Source: an uncultured Eubacteriales bacterium | GTDB taxonomy: Bacteria > Bacillota > Clostridia > Oscillospirales > Oscillospiraceae | DNA length: 64,000 nucleotides | Direction: 5' to 3' | Assembly: GCA_900545405.1 (NCBI GenBank) | Contig: UQYT01000004.1 | Coordinates: 26,813 to 90,812, forward strand | In this document: positions 9,146-16,723 of the stretch, piece after piece | Layout: every line of letters begins with the position of its first letter | How positions within the stretch are numbered: position 1 is the first letter of the stretch | Notes under the pieces: model-generated | The model's input: only the letters and a program-made list of their open reading frames with translations | The model's database searches: none | What the model was told of the DNA's origin: nothing | Position numbers and translations under genes: made by a program

Positions 9146-9163
9146 TTCTCATCTGCTTATGAC

Positions 9164-11743
9164 TCAGTGCTTTCTGCTGTACCAGGTGTCCTCCAGCGGG
9201 AGGGTGTTGCGGAACTTGTGGTCCATGGCGTAGTACGCACCCTCGACCGCCGGGGCGGTGGGTATGGCGGAGATCTCGCCTATGCCCTTGGAGCCGTAGG
9301 CGAAGGGCAGCAGCTCGTTCTTCTCCACGTAGATGGCGTGGATGTCCGGTATCTGCGTCGAGTGCAGCAGGCCGAGGGTGCCGTATTTCACCTGAGGCAC
9401 GCAGTCCTCGAGCGGGAAGTGCTCGGTTAGGGCATAGCCCATGCCCATGAGCACGCCGCCCTCGATCTGGCCCTGGATGGAGGTCGGGTTGACCACCTTG
9501 CCGGAGTCGTGCGCCGCATAGACCTCCTTGACCCTGCCCTCGTCGTCGAGCACGACGACGTGCGCGGCAAAGCCGTAGGCAACGTGGCTCTTCGGGAAGG
9601 GCACGTCCGCGCCGAGCTTGTCGGTGGGGTCGAAGAACTCGGCGAAATACTCCTTGCCCTCGAGCTTGGAGAGGTCGCCGCCGGCCTCGTCCAGGTCGCG
9701 CTTGAGGTCCACGGCGGCCATGCGCACGGCCTCGCCGGTGATGAGGGTCTGGCGGGAGCCGGAGGTGGTGCCGGAGTCGGGCGAGAGCTCGGAGTTGCTG
9801 CCCATGTTCTTCATCTTCGAGAGCGGCAGGCCCGTGGTCTGCGAGAGCTCCTGCAGGAAGATGGTGGCGCAGCCCTGGCCGATGTCGGAGGCCGCGGAGT
9901 AGAGCTGGACGACGCCGCCGTGCACCTCGAGGCGGCAGCGGCCCTTGTCAGGAAGGCCGACGCCTACGCCGGAGTTCTTCATTGCGCAGGCGATGCCCGC
10001 ATGGCCCTCGTTGGCCTCGTAGGCGTCCTTGACCGCGAGCAGGCACTCCTTGAGCGCGGTGGAGACGTCGGCTATCTGGCCGTTCGGCAGGACCTTGCCG
10101 GGCTCGATGGCGTTGCGGTAGCGTATCTCCCAGGGCGAGATGCCGACCTGCTCGGCCAGGAGGTTGATTATGCACTCGAGCGCGAACTCGCTCTGAGTGA
10201 CGCCGAAGCCGCGGAAAGCGCCCGCGGGCGGGTTGTTCGTGTAGTAGCTGAATCCCCTTATGTCCGTGTTCTGATAGCAGTACGGGCCGACCGAGTGGGT
10301 GCAGGCACGCTCGAGCACGGGGCCGGAGAGCGAGGCATAGGCGCCGGTGTCGAAGTATATCTCGCAGTCGAGGCCGGTGAAGATGCCGTTTTCGTCGCAG
10401 CCGAGGGTGAAGGTGGCCTCCATGTAGTGGCGCTTCGGGTGGAAGTTGATGGACTCCTGACGGGAGAAGCGGAACTTCACGGGGCGGCCGACCTTGAGCG
10501 CGCAGAGCACGGCCACGTGCTGGGCGGAGACGTCCTCCTTGCCGCCGAAGCCGCCGCCGACGTACTTGTTCTCGACGACTACCCGGCGCTGCTCCCAGCC
10601 GAGCATGATGGCTATCTCCTTGCGGGTGTCGTAGACGCCCTGGTCGGAGGTGTAGACCTTCACGCCGTCCTTATACGGGAAGGCGACGGCGCACTCGGGC
10701 TCGAGGAAGGCGTGCTCGGTGAAGGGGGTGACGAAGCTCTTGGTGACGACGTATTTGGACTCGGCCAGCGCCTTTTTCGCGTCGCCGCGGACGACGTGGC
10801 GCTGCTGGCAGAGGTTGCCGTTGGGGTGGAGTTTGGGCGCGTCGGGGGCCATGGCCTCCTTGACGTTGTGCACGGGCTCGAGCACCTCGTACTCGACCTT
10901 CACGAGCTTGCGCGCCTTGTCGACTATCTCCTGCGTCTCGCCCACGACGAGGCAGATGGCGTCGCCCACGAAGCGGGTGATGTCGCCCTTGGCGATCATG
11001 ACGTCCCAGTCCTGCTGGAGGTGGCCGACCTTGTTGTGCGGCACGTCCTCGGCGGTCAGTACGGCGAGGACGCCGGGCATTGCCTCGGCCTTGGAGGTGT
11101 CGATGTCCAGCACGCGGGCCCGGGCGTATTTGGAGCGCACCGCGCCGCCGTAGACCATGCCCTCCATCTCGATGTCGTCGCAGTACTCGCCGTAGCCGAG
11201 AACCTTGGGACGCACGTCGGTGCGGAAGGCCCTCTGGCCGACGCCGAACTCGTCGCCCTTCTCGAGCGTCGGGTCTATCTCGGCGTCGCCGCGGAGGATG
11301 GCGGCGGCGAGGGTTATGCCCTCGATTATCTTCTTATAGCCCGTGCAGCGGCAGATGTTGCCGCGGAGGGCGACCTTTATCTGCTCCTCCGTCGGGTCCG
11401 GGACCTTGTCGATGAGCGCCTTGCCGGCCATGACCATGCCGGGGATGCAAAAGCCGCACTGCACGGCGCCGACCTTGCCGAAGGCGTAGACAAACGCCTC
11501 CTGCTCGTCATACGTCAGGCCCTCGACGGTGACTATCTCGCGTCCCACGGCCTTTTTCGTCGTGAGCACGCAGGACTTGACGGCCCGGCCGTCCACGATT
11601 ATGGTGCAGGTGCCGCAGGCGCCCTCGCTGCAGCCGTCCTTGACGGACTTAAGGTGCAGGTCGTCGCGCAGATAGCGCAGCAGCGGCTTGTCCTCCGTCG
11701 TGCTGCGGGTTATGCCGTTTACCTTGAATACATACTCAGCCAT
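9164..11743 (-). CDS. Single-chain FAD-less xanthine dehydrogenase (molybdenum hydroxylase)
   Basis: An 859-aa fusion of the [2Fe-2S] subunit and the molybdopterin subunit of the xanthine oxidase family. The N-terminal plant-type ferredoxin has GCSEGACGTCT and the second cluster has QCGFCIPGMV and GNICRCTGY. The Mo domain follows with GGGFGGKEDVSAQH, PPAGAFRGFG, and a C-terminal GSKGIGEISAIP motif carrying the active-site Glu. No FAD domain is encoded, so electrons must leave through another carrier. The layout matches selenium-dependent xanthine dehydrogenases of clostridia; selenium use cannot be seen. The ATG at 11743 has GGAGG 8 bases before it. The polyferredoxin gene ends 18 bases upstream, in one operon. 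Confidence 0.9.
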   Translation of the reverse strand: MAEYVFKVNGITRSTTEDKPLLRYLRDDLHLKSVKDGCSEGACGTCTIIVDGRAVKSCVLTTKKAVGREIVTVEGLTYDEQEAFVYAFGKVGAVQCGFCIPGMVMAGKALIDKVPDPTEEQIKVALRGNICRCTGYKKIIEGITLAAAILRGDAEIDPTLEKGDEFGVGQRAFRTDVRPKVLGYGEYCDDIEMEGMVYGGAVRSKYARARVLDIDTSKAEAMPGVLAVLTAEDVPHNKVGHLQQDWDVMIAKGDITRFVGDAICLVVGETQEIVDKARKLVKVEYEVLEPVHNVKEAMAPDAPKLHPNGNLCQQRHVVRGDAKKALAESKYVVTKSFVTPFTEHAFLEPECAVAFPYKDGVKVYTSDQGVYDTRKEIAIMLGWEQRRVVVENKYVGGGFGGKEDVSAQHVAVLCALKVGRPVKFRFSRQESINFHPKRHYMEATFTLGCDENGIFTGLDCEIYFDTGAYASLSGPVLERACTHSVGPYCYQNTDIRGFSYYTNNPPAGAFRGFGVTQSEFALECIINLLAEQVGISPWEIRYRNAIEPGKVLPNGQIADVSTALKECLLAVKDAYEANEGHAGIACAMKNSGVGVGLPDKGRCRLEVHGGVVQLYSAASDIGQGCATIFLQELSQTTGLPLSKMKNMGSNSELSPDSGTTSGSRQTLITGEAVRMAAVDLKRDLDEAGGDLSKLEGKEYFAEFFDPTDKLGADVPFPKSHVAYGFAAHVVVLDDEGRVKEVYAAHDSGKVVNPTSIQGQIEGGVLMGMGYALTEHFPLEDCVPQVKYGTLGLLHSTQIPDIHAIYVEKNELLPFAYGSKGIGEISAIPTAPAVEGAYYAMDHKFRNTLPLEDTWYSRKH

Positions 11744-11761
11744 ATTGCCCACCTCCATTAG

Positions 11762-12307
11762 TCAGGCCTGGGGCCCGAGGATGCCGTAGACGTCCTTGAT
11801 GACGCCGCGCGGACACTTCGAGGCGCACATGCCGCAGGAGACGCAGAGGCTCTCATCAATGACGGGGTGGTTGTCCTCGAGCCTGATGGCGCCCATGGGG
11901 CAGTTCTTGACGCAGATGCCGCAGGCGATGCAGCCCGCGTCGCAGGCCTTGCGCGTCTCGGGGCCGCTGTCGCGGCTGGAGCAGCCGACGACGATATTCT
12001 GCTCCCTCGGCACGAGCCGGATGATGCCCTGCGGGCAGGCCTTCACGCACAGACCGCAGCCGACGCACTTGTCTCTGTCCACCTCGGCGACGCCGCGCGC
12101 GCCGACCTTTATGGCCCCCAGCTTACACACCGCGGCACAGCTGCCCAGTCCCAGGCAGCCCCAGCGGCACTCCAGTATCCCCTCGGGATGCTCGGCAAGC
12201 GCCTGCCTGCAGTCCCCGGTCAGCGCCTCGCGCGGTATCTTCCTGCGCGCGAGCTCGCCGCCGGAGCAGCCGACAGCCGCAGCGTATTTTCCTGCCTTCT
12301 GCGCCAT
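11762..12307 (-). CDS. Polyferredoxin, RnfB-like 4Fe-4S protein
   Basis: A 181-aa cytoplasmic iron-sulfur protein. The N-terminal part has a cluster motif resembling the RnfB C-terminal region (ECRWGCLGLGSCAAVCKLGAI). It is followed by three classical 4Fe-4S motifs: CVGCGLCVKACPQG, CIACGICVKNCPMG and CVSCGMCASKCPRG. There is no membrane anchor or N-terminal RnfB segment, so it is probably a soluble electron carrier. It lies directly upstream of the FAD-less xanthine dehydrogenase and is the obvious candidate electron acceptor. The ATG at 12307 follows AAGGGG by 9 bases; an upstream ATG at 12346 would add a basic leader of no recognisable function. Confidence 0.88.
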   Translation of the reverse strand: MAQKAGKYAAAVGCSGGELARRKIPREALTGDCRQALAEHPEGILECRWGCLGLGSCAAVCKLGAIKVGARGVAEVDRDKCVGCGLCVKACPQGIIRLVPREQNIVVGCSSRDSGPETRKACDAGCIACGICVKNCPMGAIRLEDNHPVIDESLCVSCGMCASKCPRGVIKDVYGILGPQA

Positions 12308-12369
12308 AGTCAGTCGCCCCTTCCGCGTTAGCTTAAATATTTTCATTTGGGTACAAATTCTTTTAGATA

Positions 12370-12398
12370 ATCATACTATAAACAAACACAAAACACAA
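12370..12398 (-). promoter_or_regulatory. Promoter for polyferredoxin-xanthine dehydrogenase operon
   Basis: On the minus strand, TTGTGT, 17 bases and TATGAT lie in an AT-rich patch about 63 bases upstream of the start at 12307. Confidence 0.5.
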
Positions 12399-12450
12399 GG
12401 GGTAAGCCGGAAAAATTTTGTCAATTTCGTTGTCCCATTTCAAGAAGAAC

Positions 12451-12479
12451 GCCCCGGCTGTCGAACCGGCAGCCGGGGC
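12451..12479 (-). terminator. Terminator of the phzF-like gene
   Basis: A 10-bp perfect stem (GCCCCGGCTG / CAGCCGGGGC) with a 9-base loop lies 29 bases after the minus-strand phzF-like stop. The trailing U content is moderate (GTTCTTCTT). Confidence 0.6.
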
Positions 12480-12507
12480 GCTGGGTGTGTTCGGTTTTGG
12501 CGCTGTT

Positions 12508-13281
12508 TCAGACGTAAAGCTCCGCTATGGAGTAGAGAGCGGCCTTGCCGCTCATGTAGACGCGGCCGTTTTCCATGCGGCACCAGAGCGTGCCGCCGCG
12601 GCGGGAGGCCTGATAGGCGGTGAGCTTTTCGCGGCCCAGGGACTTGAGCCAGTACGGCACGATGTGGCAGTGGCCGGAGCCGCAGACGGGGTCCTCGGGC
12701 ACGCTGAGCTTGGGCGCAAAGCTGCGTGAGACGCAGTCGAACTCACGTCCTGTGCTCGTGGCGTGCTGCAATAGGCCGTCGAGGGCGGCGAGCTTTTCCA
12801 TGTCCGGGACCATGCTGCGGACGGTGTCCTCGCTGTCGAACACGCAGAGGAGGTCACGGCCCATCCAGGCCTCGGAGGGCTCCGCGCCGAAGGCGGCGGT
12901 CATCTCCGGCGTCACGGGCGTGGGGCGCAGCTCATAGGCCGGGAAATCCAGCTCGTACATGTCCCCTGCCCTGCTGACGGTCAGCTCGCCGCTGAGCGTG
13001 GCGAAGCGCACGCGCTCCAGCCCGGGCTCGACGTGGTTCATCAGCACATAGGCCGTCGCCAGCGTGGCGTGGCCGCAGAGGTCTATCTCCCCGCCCGGCG
13101 TGAACCACCGCAGGCGCCAGACCTCGCCCTCGCGCGCAGCGAAGGCGGTCTCGGAGAGGTTGTTCTCCCGCGTGATGTCCATCATCAGCTCGTCCGGCAG
13201 CCAGCTCTCAAGGATGCACACGGCGGCGGGATTTCCGCCGAACACCCTGTCCGTGAAGGCGTCCACAACATACTGTCTCAT
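12508..13281 (-). CDS. PhzF family isomerase/epimerase-like protein
   Basis: A 257-aa member of the PhzF/diaminopimelate epimerase fold family. The N-terminus (MRQYVVDAFTDRVFGGNPAA) is diagnostic. The catalytic Glu of the family is in NNLSETAF, and the second-half substrate loops are in DPVCGSGHCH. PhzF in phenazine makers isomerises dihydro-hydroxyanthranilate, but most members in non-producers have unknown substrates, and no phenazine genes are nearby. The ATG at 13281 has AGGAGG 6 bases upstream. It appears to be a single-gene unit with its own terminator. Confidence 0.9.
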   Translation of the reverse strand: MRQYVVDAFTDRVFGGNPAAVCILESWLPDELMMDITRENNLSETAFAAREGEVWRLRWFTPGGEIDLCGHATLATAYVLMNHVEPGLERVRFATLSGELTVSRAGDMYELDFPAYELRPTPVTPEMTAAFGAEPSEAWMGRDLLCVFDSEDTVRSMVPDMEKLAALDGLLQHATSTGREFDCVSRSFAPKLSVPEDPVCGSGHCHIVPYWLKSLGREKLTAYQASRRGGTLWCRMENGRVYMSGKAALYSIAELYV

Positions 13282-13345
13282 AACGCACCTCCTGTTTGTC
13301 ATGAGCACATGATAGCACGGGCGCGGCCCGGCATCAAGGGCGGGC

Positions 13346-13513
13346 TCACAGGTGCGTGTCGCGCTTTACCTTGTCGTAGTGCTTTAGCAGCAGCGGCTCT
13401 ATGGCGGCCGTCAGCTTCATGTCCAGGTTGAAGAAATAGACGGTGAACGTCACCGCGAAAAGTGACGCGGCGGCTATAACCAGCGCGAGAAGCGCCTTGG
13501 TCAGCTTGCTCAT
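13346..13513 (-). CDS. Small single-pass membrane protein, 55 aa
   Basis: A short gene with a strong AAAGGAGG site and ATG 18 bases downstream of the dehydratase subunit stop. It encodes 55 residues: a basic N-terminus MSKLTKALLA, a membrane helix LVIAAASLFAVTFTVYFF (about residues 11-28), and a charged C-terminal tail ending KHYDKVKRDTHL. I do not recognise a family. Its position as the last gene of the flavoprotein-HypA-dehydratase operon, close spacing and good ribosome site argue that it is real. It might tether or stabilise the complex at the membrane; that is only a guess. Confidence 0.7.
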   Translation of the reverse strand: MSKLTKALLALVIAAASLFAVTFTVYFFNLDMKLTAAIEPLLLKHYDKVKRDTHL

Positions 13514-13531
13514 ACGGTTCCTCCTTTGAAA

Positions 13532-15094
13532 TTACCACGATGCTTCGTCGTTGAGCACCTCGAGGCTGGGGTCTATCGGCTCCTCGCCCATGACGGTGCG
13601 CATATAGCTGTTGACCTGCTCGCGGACGCCCTGGCGGGAGATTATGCGCGGGTCGAAGAGGTCGTGCGTGACCCAGATGAGGTGGATGCCGCGCTCGCGG
13701 GCCTTCTCCTCGAACTGGCCGTGCATGCCGTCGAGCGCTTTGCAGCTCATGTGCTCCCAGAGGATGACCATGTCGGCGTTGAACTCCTCGCAGAACTCCC
13801 AGAGCTCGTCGAGCAGGACCTTATAGCCGCCGTGGGTGCGGTTGCGCATTATCATGTTCTCGGTCAGCCAGGCCATGTCGTAGATGGCCTGCTCCCTGCC
13901 CTCGGGGGTGTCCTCGGTGGCGAGGGTGCGGGTGGAGACCATGGAGAGCATGTCCGTCAGCGGGACTATGCCCCAGCAGTTGAGCAGCCAGAGCAGGAAG
14001 TCGAAGTAGAAGTGCGACTGCACGCCCCAGACTATGGCGCGGTGGCGGTATTCCTTGGCCATGCGCTTCTTTTTCTTGTACGCGCGCTCGGCGAGGCGGG
14101 TTATGTCGCGGTCGGCCTTTTCAAAGGCGGGGACCTTGCCGCAGATGGCCATGTAGTTGGTCTCGGTATAGAGCGCGAGGTTGGAGCCGAACACCTGCGG
14201 GTAGTTGGTCTTGTTCATCTCCAGCCAGCCGAGGCGGCACTCGGTGGCGTAGTTCACGCGCTTGGCGCACTCGAAGTAGTAGTCCCAGTTCCACTTCTCT
14301 CCGGTGTGCTTCTCGATGAAGGCGATGGCGTTGCGCACCTCCTGGGCGGCGTACTCCTGCACGTCGTCCTCGCGGTGGCGCAGCGGGGTGGCGAGCTGGA
14401 ACACGGGGACGCCGTCCTCGAGCTCGAGGCGCTTGGAGATGACGCCGTTGCCGAGGAGCGAGCCGTCGCAGGTGGTGTTGCACTGCACCGCGCAGGCGCC
14501 GAGCACGGGGGCGTCGTCGTCGATGGAGACGCCGACCTCGGCCTCCGGCATCGGGCACACGTCGCCCGCGAGGCCGAACTGCTGCGCCACGTCGATGTAG
14601 TGCTCGACGGCGTGCTGGTTGAGCAGCACGGGGATATAGGTGGAGACCGTCTCGCGGCTGAGGCCCTTGAGCGTCGGGAAGCCCATCATGACGGCGGTCA
14701 TCTCGTTCTCGTCCACGAGGACGACCTTCTTGGAGAACTCCTTGTCGTTGCCGATGCGCCGGTCACCGCGGAAGAGGCCGTCGAGCAGCTTGGCGACGTC
14801 CTCGATGATGAGGTCCTGCTCTATGTGGCAGATGCGCAGGTACTCGCCCCTCAGGCCCTGGGTGTGGCGGTCGACCATCATGGGCACGGCGAGGTAGTTC
14901 GCCATCCAGCGGTAGCGGAACATGGCCTTGATGTTCCTGGGCTTGACGATGAACTTGCCGAGGGTCATCAGAATGCCCAGCCAGCGGCCGTAATCGTACA
15001 GCGTGTCGCTCACGCCGCGCCACTCGCGGCGTTTGCGGACCTTGCCGTCGGTATAGAAATCACCGAACCTGTCGGCACCTATCTGTTTAGCCAT
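13532..15094 (-). CDS. 2-hydroxyacyl-CoA dehydratase / benzoyl-CoA reductase-type subunit (large)
   Basis: A 520-aa cytoplasmic protein of the HgdB/BcrC/FldB superfamily, larger than the usual ~400 aa because of an N-terminal extension. Conserved Cys occur in ICHIEQDLI, GACAVQCNTTCDGS, FECAKRVNYATECR and LNCWG, consistent with a bound Fe-S cluster. A C-terminal module with ILWEHMSCKALDGM and GIHLIWVTHDLFDPR matches the dehydratase fold. Family members take out water from 2-hydroxyacyl-CoAs or reduce aromatic thioesters using low-potential electrons. The ATG overlaps the end of the preceding subunit gene by 8 bases. The substrate is unknown. Confidence 0.82.
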   Translation of the reverse strand: MAKQIGADRFGDFYTDGKVRKRREWRGVSDTLYDYGRWLGILMTLGKFIVKPRNIKAMFRYRWMANYLAVPMMVDRHTQGLRGEYLRICHIEQDLIIEDVAKLLDGLFRGDRRIGNDKEFSKKVVLVDENEMTAVMMGFPTLKGLSRETVSTYIPVLLNQHAVEHYIDVAQQFGLAGDVCPMPEAEVGVSIDDDAPVLGACAVQCNTTCDGSLLGNGVISKRLELEDGVPVFQLATPLRHREDDVQEYAAQEVRNAIAFIEKHTGEKWNWDYYFECAKRVNYATECRLGWLEMNKTNYPQVFGSNLALYTETNYMAICGKVPAFEKADRDITRLAERAYKKKKRMAKEYRHRAIVWGVQSHFYFDFLLWLLNCWGIVPLTDMLSMVSTRTLATEDTPEGREQAIYDMAWLTENMIMRNRTHGGYKVLLDELWEFCEEFNADMVILWEHMSCKALDGMHGQFEEKARERGIHLIWVTHDLFDPRIISRQGVREQVNSYMRTVMGEEPIDPSLEVLNDEASW

Positions 15095-16283
15095 TGGACG
15101 CGCCTCCCTGTATCTTTTTGATCTCGATGCTCTCCACAAACGCCTGCACGCGCGTGCGCATCTGGCCGGAGCCGGCTATGGTGTACGGCCTGTCCACCGA
15201 GAGCACGGGGTAGCCGAAGTCGTGCTCAAGGACGTGGGAGCCGACCATACGCTCATAGGCCCAGGGATCGCAGAACTTTATCTGCTCGTAGATGATGCCG
15301 TCGGCGTTATACTCCTTTGCGAGGGCGTTCACGTACTCGCGGCGGCCGAGCATCTTGGGCATGTCCATATAGCGCGGACACTGGCTGTGCGTCATGTAGT
15401 GGCGGCAGACCTGGGTCAGGGCGTCCTCGGCGTCGTTGAGCTCGATGGGCACGCGGCCGGGCAGCGAGCCGTAGCAGAAGCGGTCCGCGCAGACGTAGGC
15501 GCCGGTCTCCTCCACGAGCTTGACGAAGTCCACGTCGTCTATCTCGGAGCCGACCACCACCACGCGGGCGCGGAAGGGGTTCTTCGGCTCAGGCTCGCGG
15601 GTCTTGAGCTCCTCCAGCGTCTCCTCCAGCTTCTCTATGAGCATGTCCTGGGGCGCCGCATAGGTCGCGAGGGTGATGATGTGGAACTCATAGCCGGTAA
15701 TGCGCGGGTTTTCCTCCTTGCGGAAGTCGCCTATGGCGCGGATGAGCTCGCAGACGCGGTTGTGGCGGCGCACGGACTCACGTATCGCCGCGTCGGAGAC
15801 GTCGATGCCGAAGTTCTCGGCCAGCGGCTTGAGGATGTGGTTCGTGCACTGGAGAGTGTAGAGATTCAGGCCGTTGTCGTCGCACTTCATGGGGATCTCC
15901 ATGTACTCGTAGAAGAACTTCTCCTTGTCCATGGTCTTGAGCAGCTCCATGTTCTCGACGCAGCGGTTCATCATGGTGCAGCCGTCGGGCGTTATGATGC
16001 AGTCGGCGAACTTGAAGCCGCCCTCGATGGCCCGCTCGAGCAGCGCGCGGGAGTATTCGCACAGGAAGCTGGTGAGGTAGTAGGTGGCCATCTCCATGGA
16101 GCCGGTGCGCGGCGCGCGCAGGCGGATGGAGAAGGTCCCGGCGAGGTTGAGCAGCGGCTCCGGTACGTTCTCGCAGACGTAGGCCACGCAGCGCTTTCCC
16201 TCGCTCTTGGCCTGGGCGATGAGCTCGTTGTTCGCGTCCTGCAACAGATTTTCAAAATAGATAAGGTGCTTCAGGTCTTTCAT
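15087..16283 (-). CDS. 2-hydroxyacyl-CoA dehydratase-type subunit (small)
   Basis: A 398-aa partner subunit of the same superfamily. The N-terminal motif CVAYVCENVPEPLLNLAG, with RLRAPRTGS after it, corresponds to the CxYVPEEL..A.G..P.RL pattern of HgdB/C-type subunits. Further candidate cluster ligands are SFLCEYSRALLER and DGCTMMNRC. A late CPRYMDMP motif and QIKFCDPWAYERM complete the fold. AGGAGGAG precedes the ATG. It is translationally coupled to the large subunit, so a heterodimer is likely. No ATP-dependent activase (HgdC type) is found nearby, which is unusual for this family. Confidence 0.85.
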   Translation of the reverse strand: MKDLKHLIYFENLLQDANNELIAQAKSEGKRCVAYVCENVPEPLLNLAGTFSIRLRAPRTGSMEMATYYLTSFLCEYSRALLERAIEGGFKFADCIITPDGCTMMNRCVENMELLKTMDKEKFFYEYMEIPMKCDDNGLNLYTLQCTNHILKPLAENFGIDVSDAAIRESVRRHNRVCELIRAIGDFRKEENPRITGYEFHIITLATYAAPQDMLIEKLEETLEELKTREPEPKNPFRARVVVVGSEIDDVDFVKLVEETGAYVCADRFCYGSLPGRVPIELNDAEDALTQVCRHYMTHSQCPRYMDMPKMLGRREYVNALAKEYNADGIIYEQIKFCDPWAYERMVGSHVLEHDFGYPVLSVDRPYTIAGSGQMRTRVQAFVESIEIKKIQGGASNG

Positions 16284-16307
16284 TTTCTCCTCCTCGCGGA
16301 AAGGGGG

Positions 16308-16652
16308 CTAGCAGCCCTCTATCTGCTTGATATTCATCTCCCTGCCCTGCTGGAGCCAGGTCTCGCCGCTGCCGCAGTAGGGGCAGGTCTTGCCGTATTT
16401 CACGGTGGGATAGGTCTTTTTGCAGGAGTCGCACCAGGTAATGGCCGGGATGGTCTCGCATATGAGCTGCGAGCCCTCGATGAGCGGCGTCTTCTTCGCG
16501 TACCAGTTCCAGCAGTCGACAAGGTAGCTCGGGACGATGCCGGAGACCTCGCCGAACTCGAGCGTGACGGAGCTTATCTGCGTCAGCTCGTTCTGCCGGG
16601 CGATGGCGTCCACCTGCTTTATGACATAGGTGACGATACTAAGTTCGTGCAT
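16308..16652 (-). CDS. hypA: HypA-like nickel/zinc metallochaperone
   Basis: A 114-aa protein with the classic HypA N-terminus MHELSIVTYVIKQVDA, including His2 that binds nickel, and a zinc site of two CxxC motifs (WCDSCKKTY and TCPYCGSG). In hydrogenase or urease maturation HypA delivers nickel, but no hydrogenase, HypB or urease gene is in the window. It sits between the flavoprotein and the dehydratase subunits on the same strand, 24 bases before the small subunit. The ATG at 16652 is chosen because GAGGAAATT precedes it and MHE is the family start. A role specific to this operon is inferred. Confidence 0.9.
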   Translation of the reverse strand: MHELSIVTYVIKQVDAIARQNELTQISSVTLEFGEVSGIVPSYLVDCWNWYAKKTPLIEGSQLICETIPAITWCDSCKKTYPTVKYGKTCPYCGSGETWLQQGREMNIKQIEGC

Positions 16653-16723
16653 AATTTCCTCACTTTTATCCCAAACAGGCACGGAGCTAGCCGTGCCTGT
16701 CTGGTGTCTGCTGCGTTATAGGC

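Noticed and set aside
9509..11761. A 750-codon open frame on the plus strand
   Set aside because: It is antisense to the xanthine dehydrogenase. Its protein is Ala/Val/Leu/Gly/Asp-rich with no motif, which is usual for open reverse frames in high-GC DNA.
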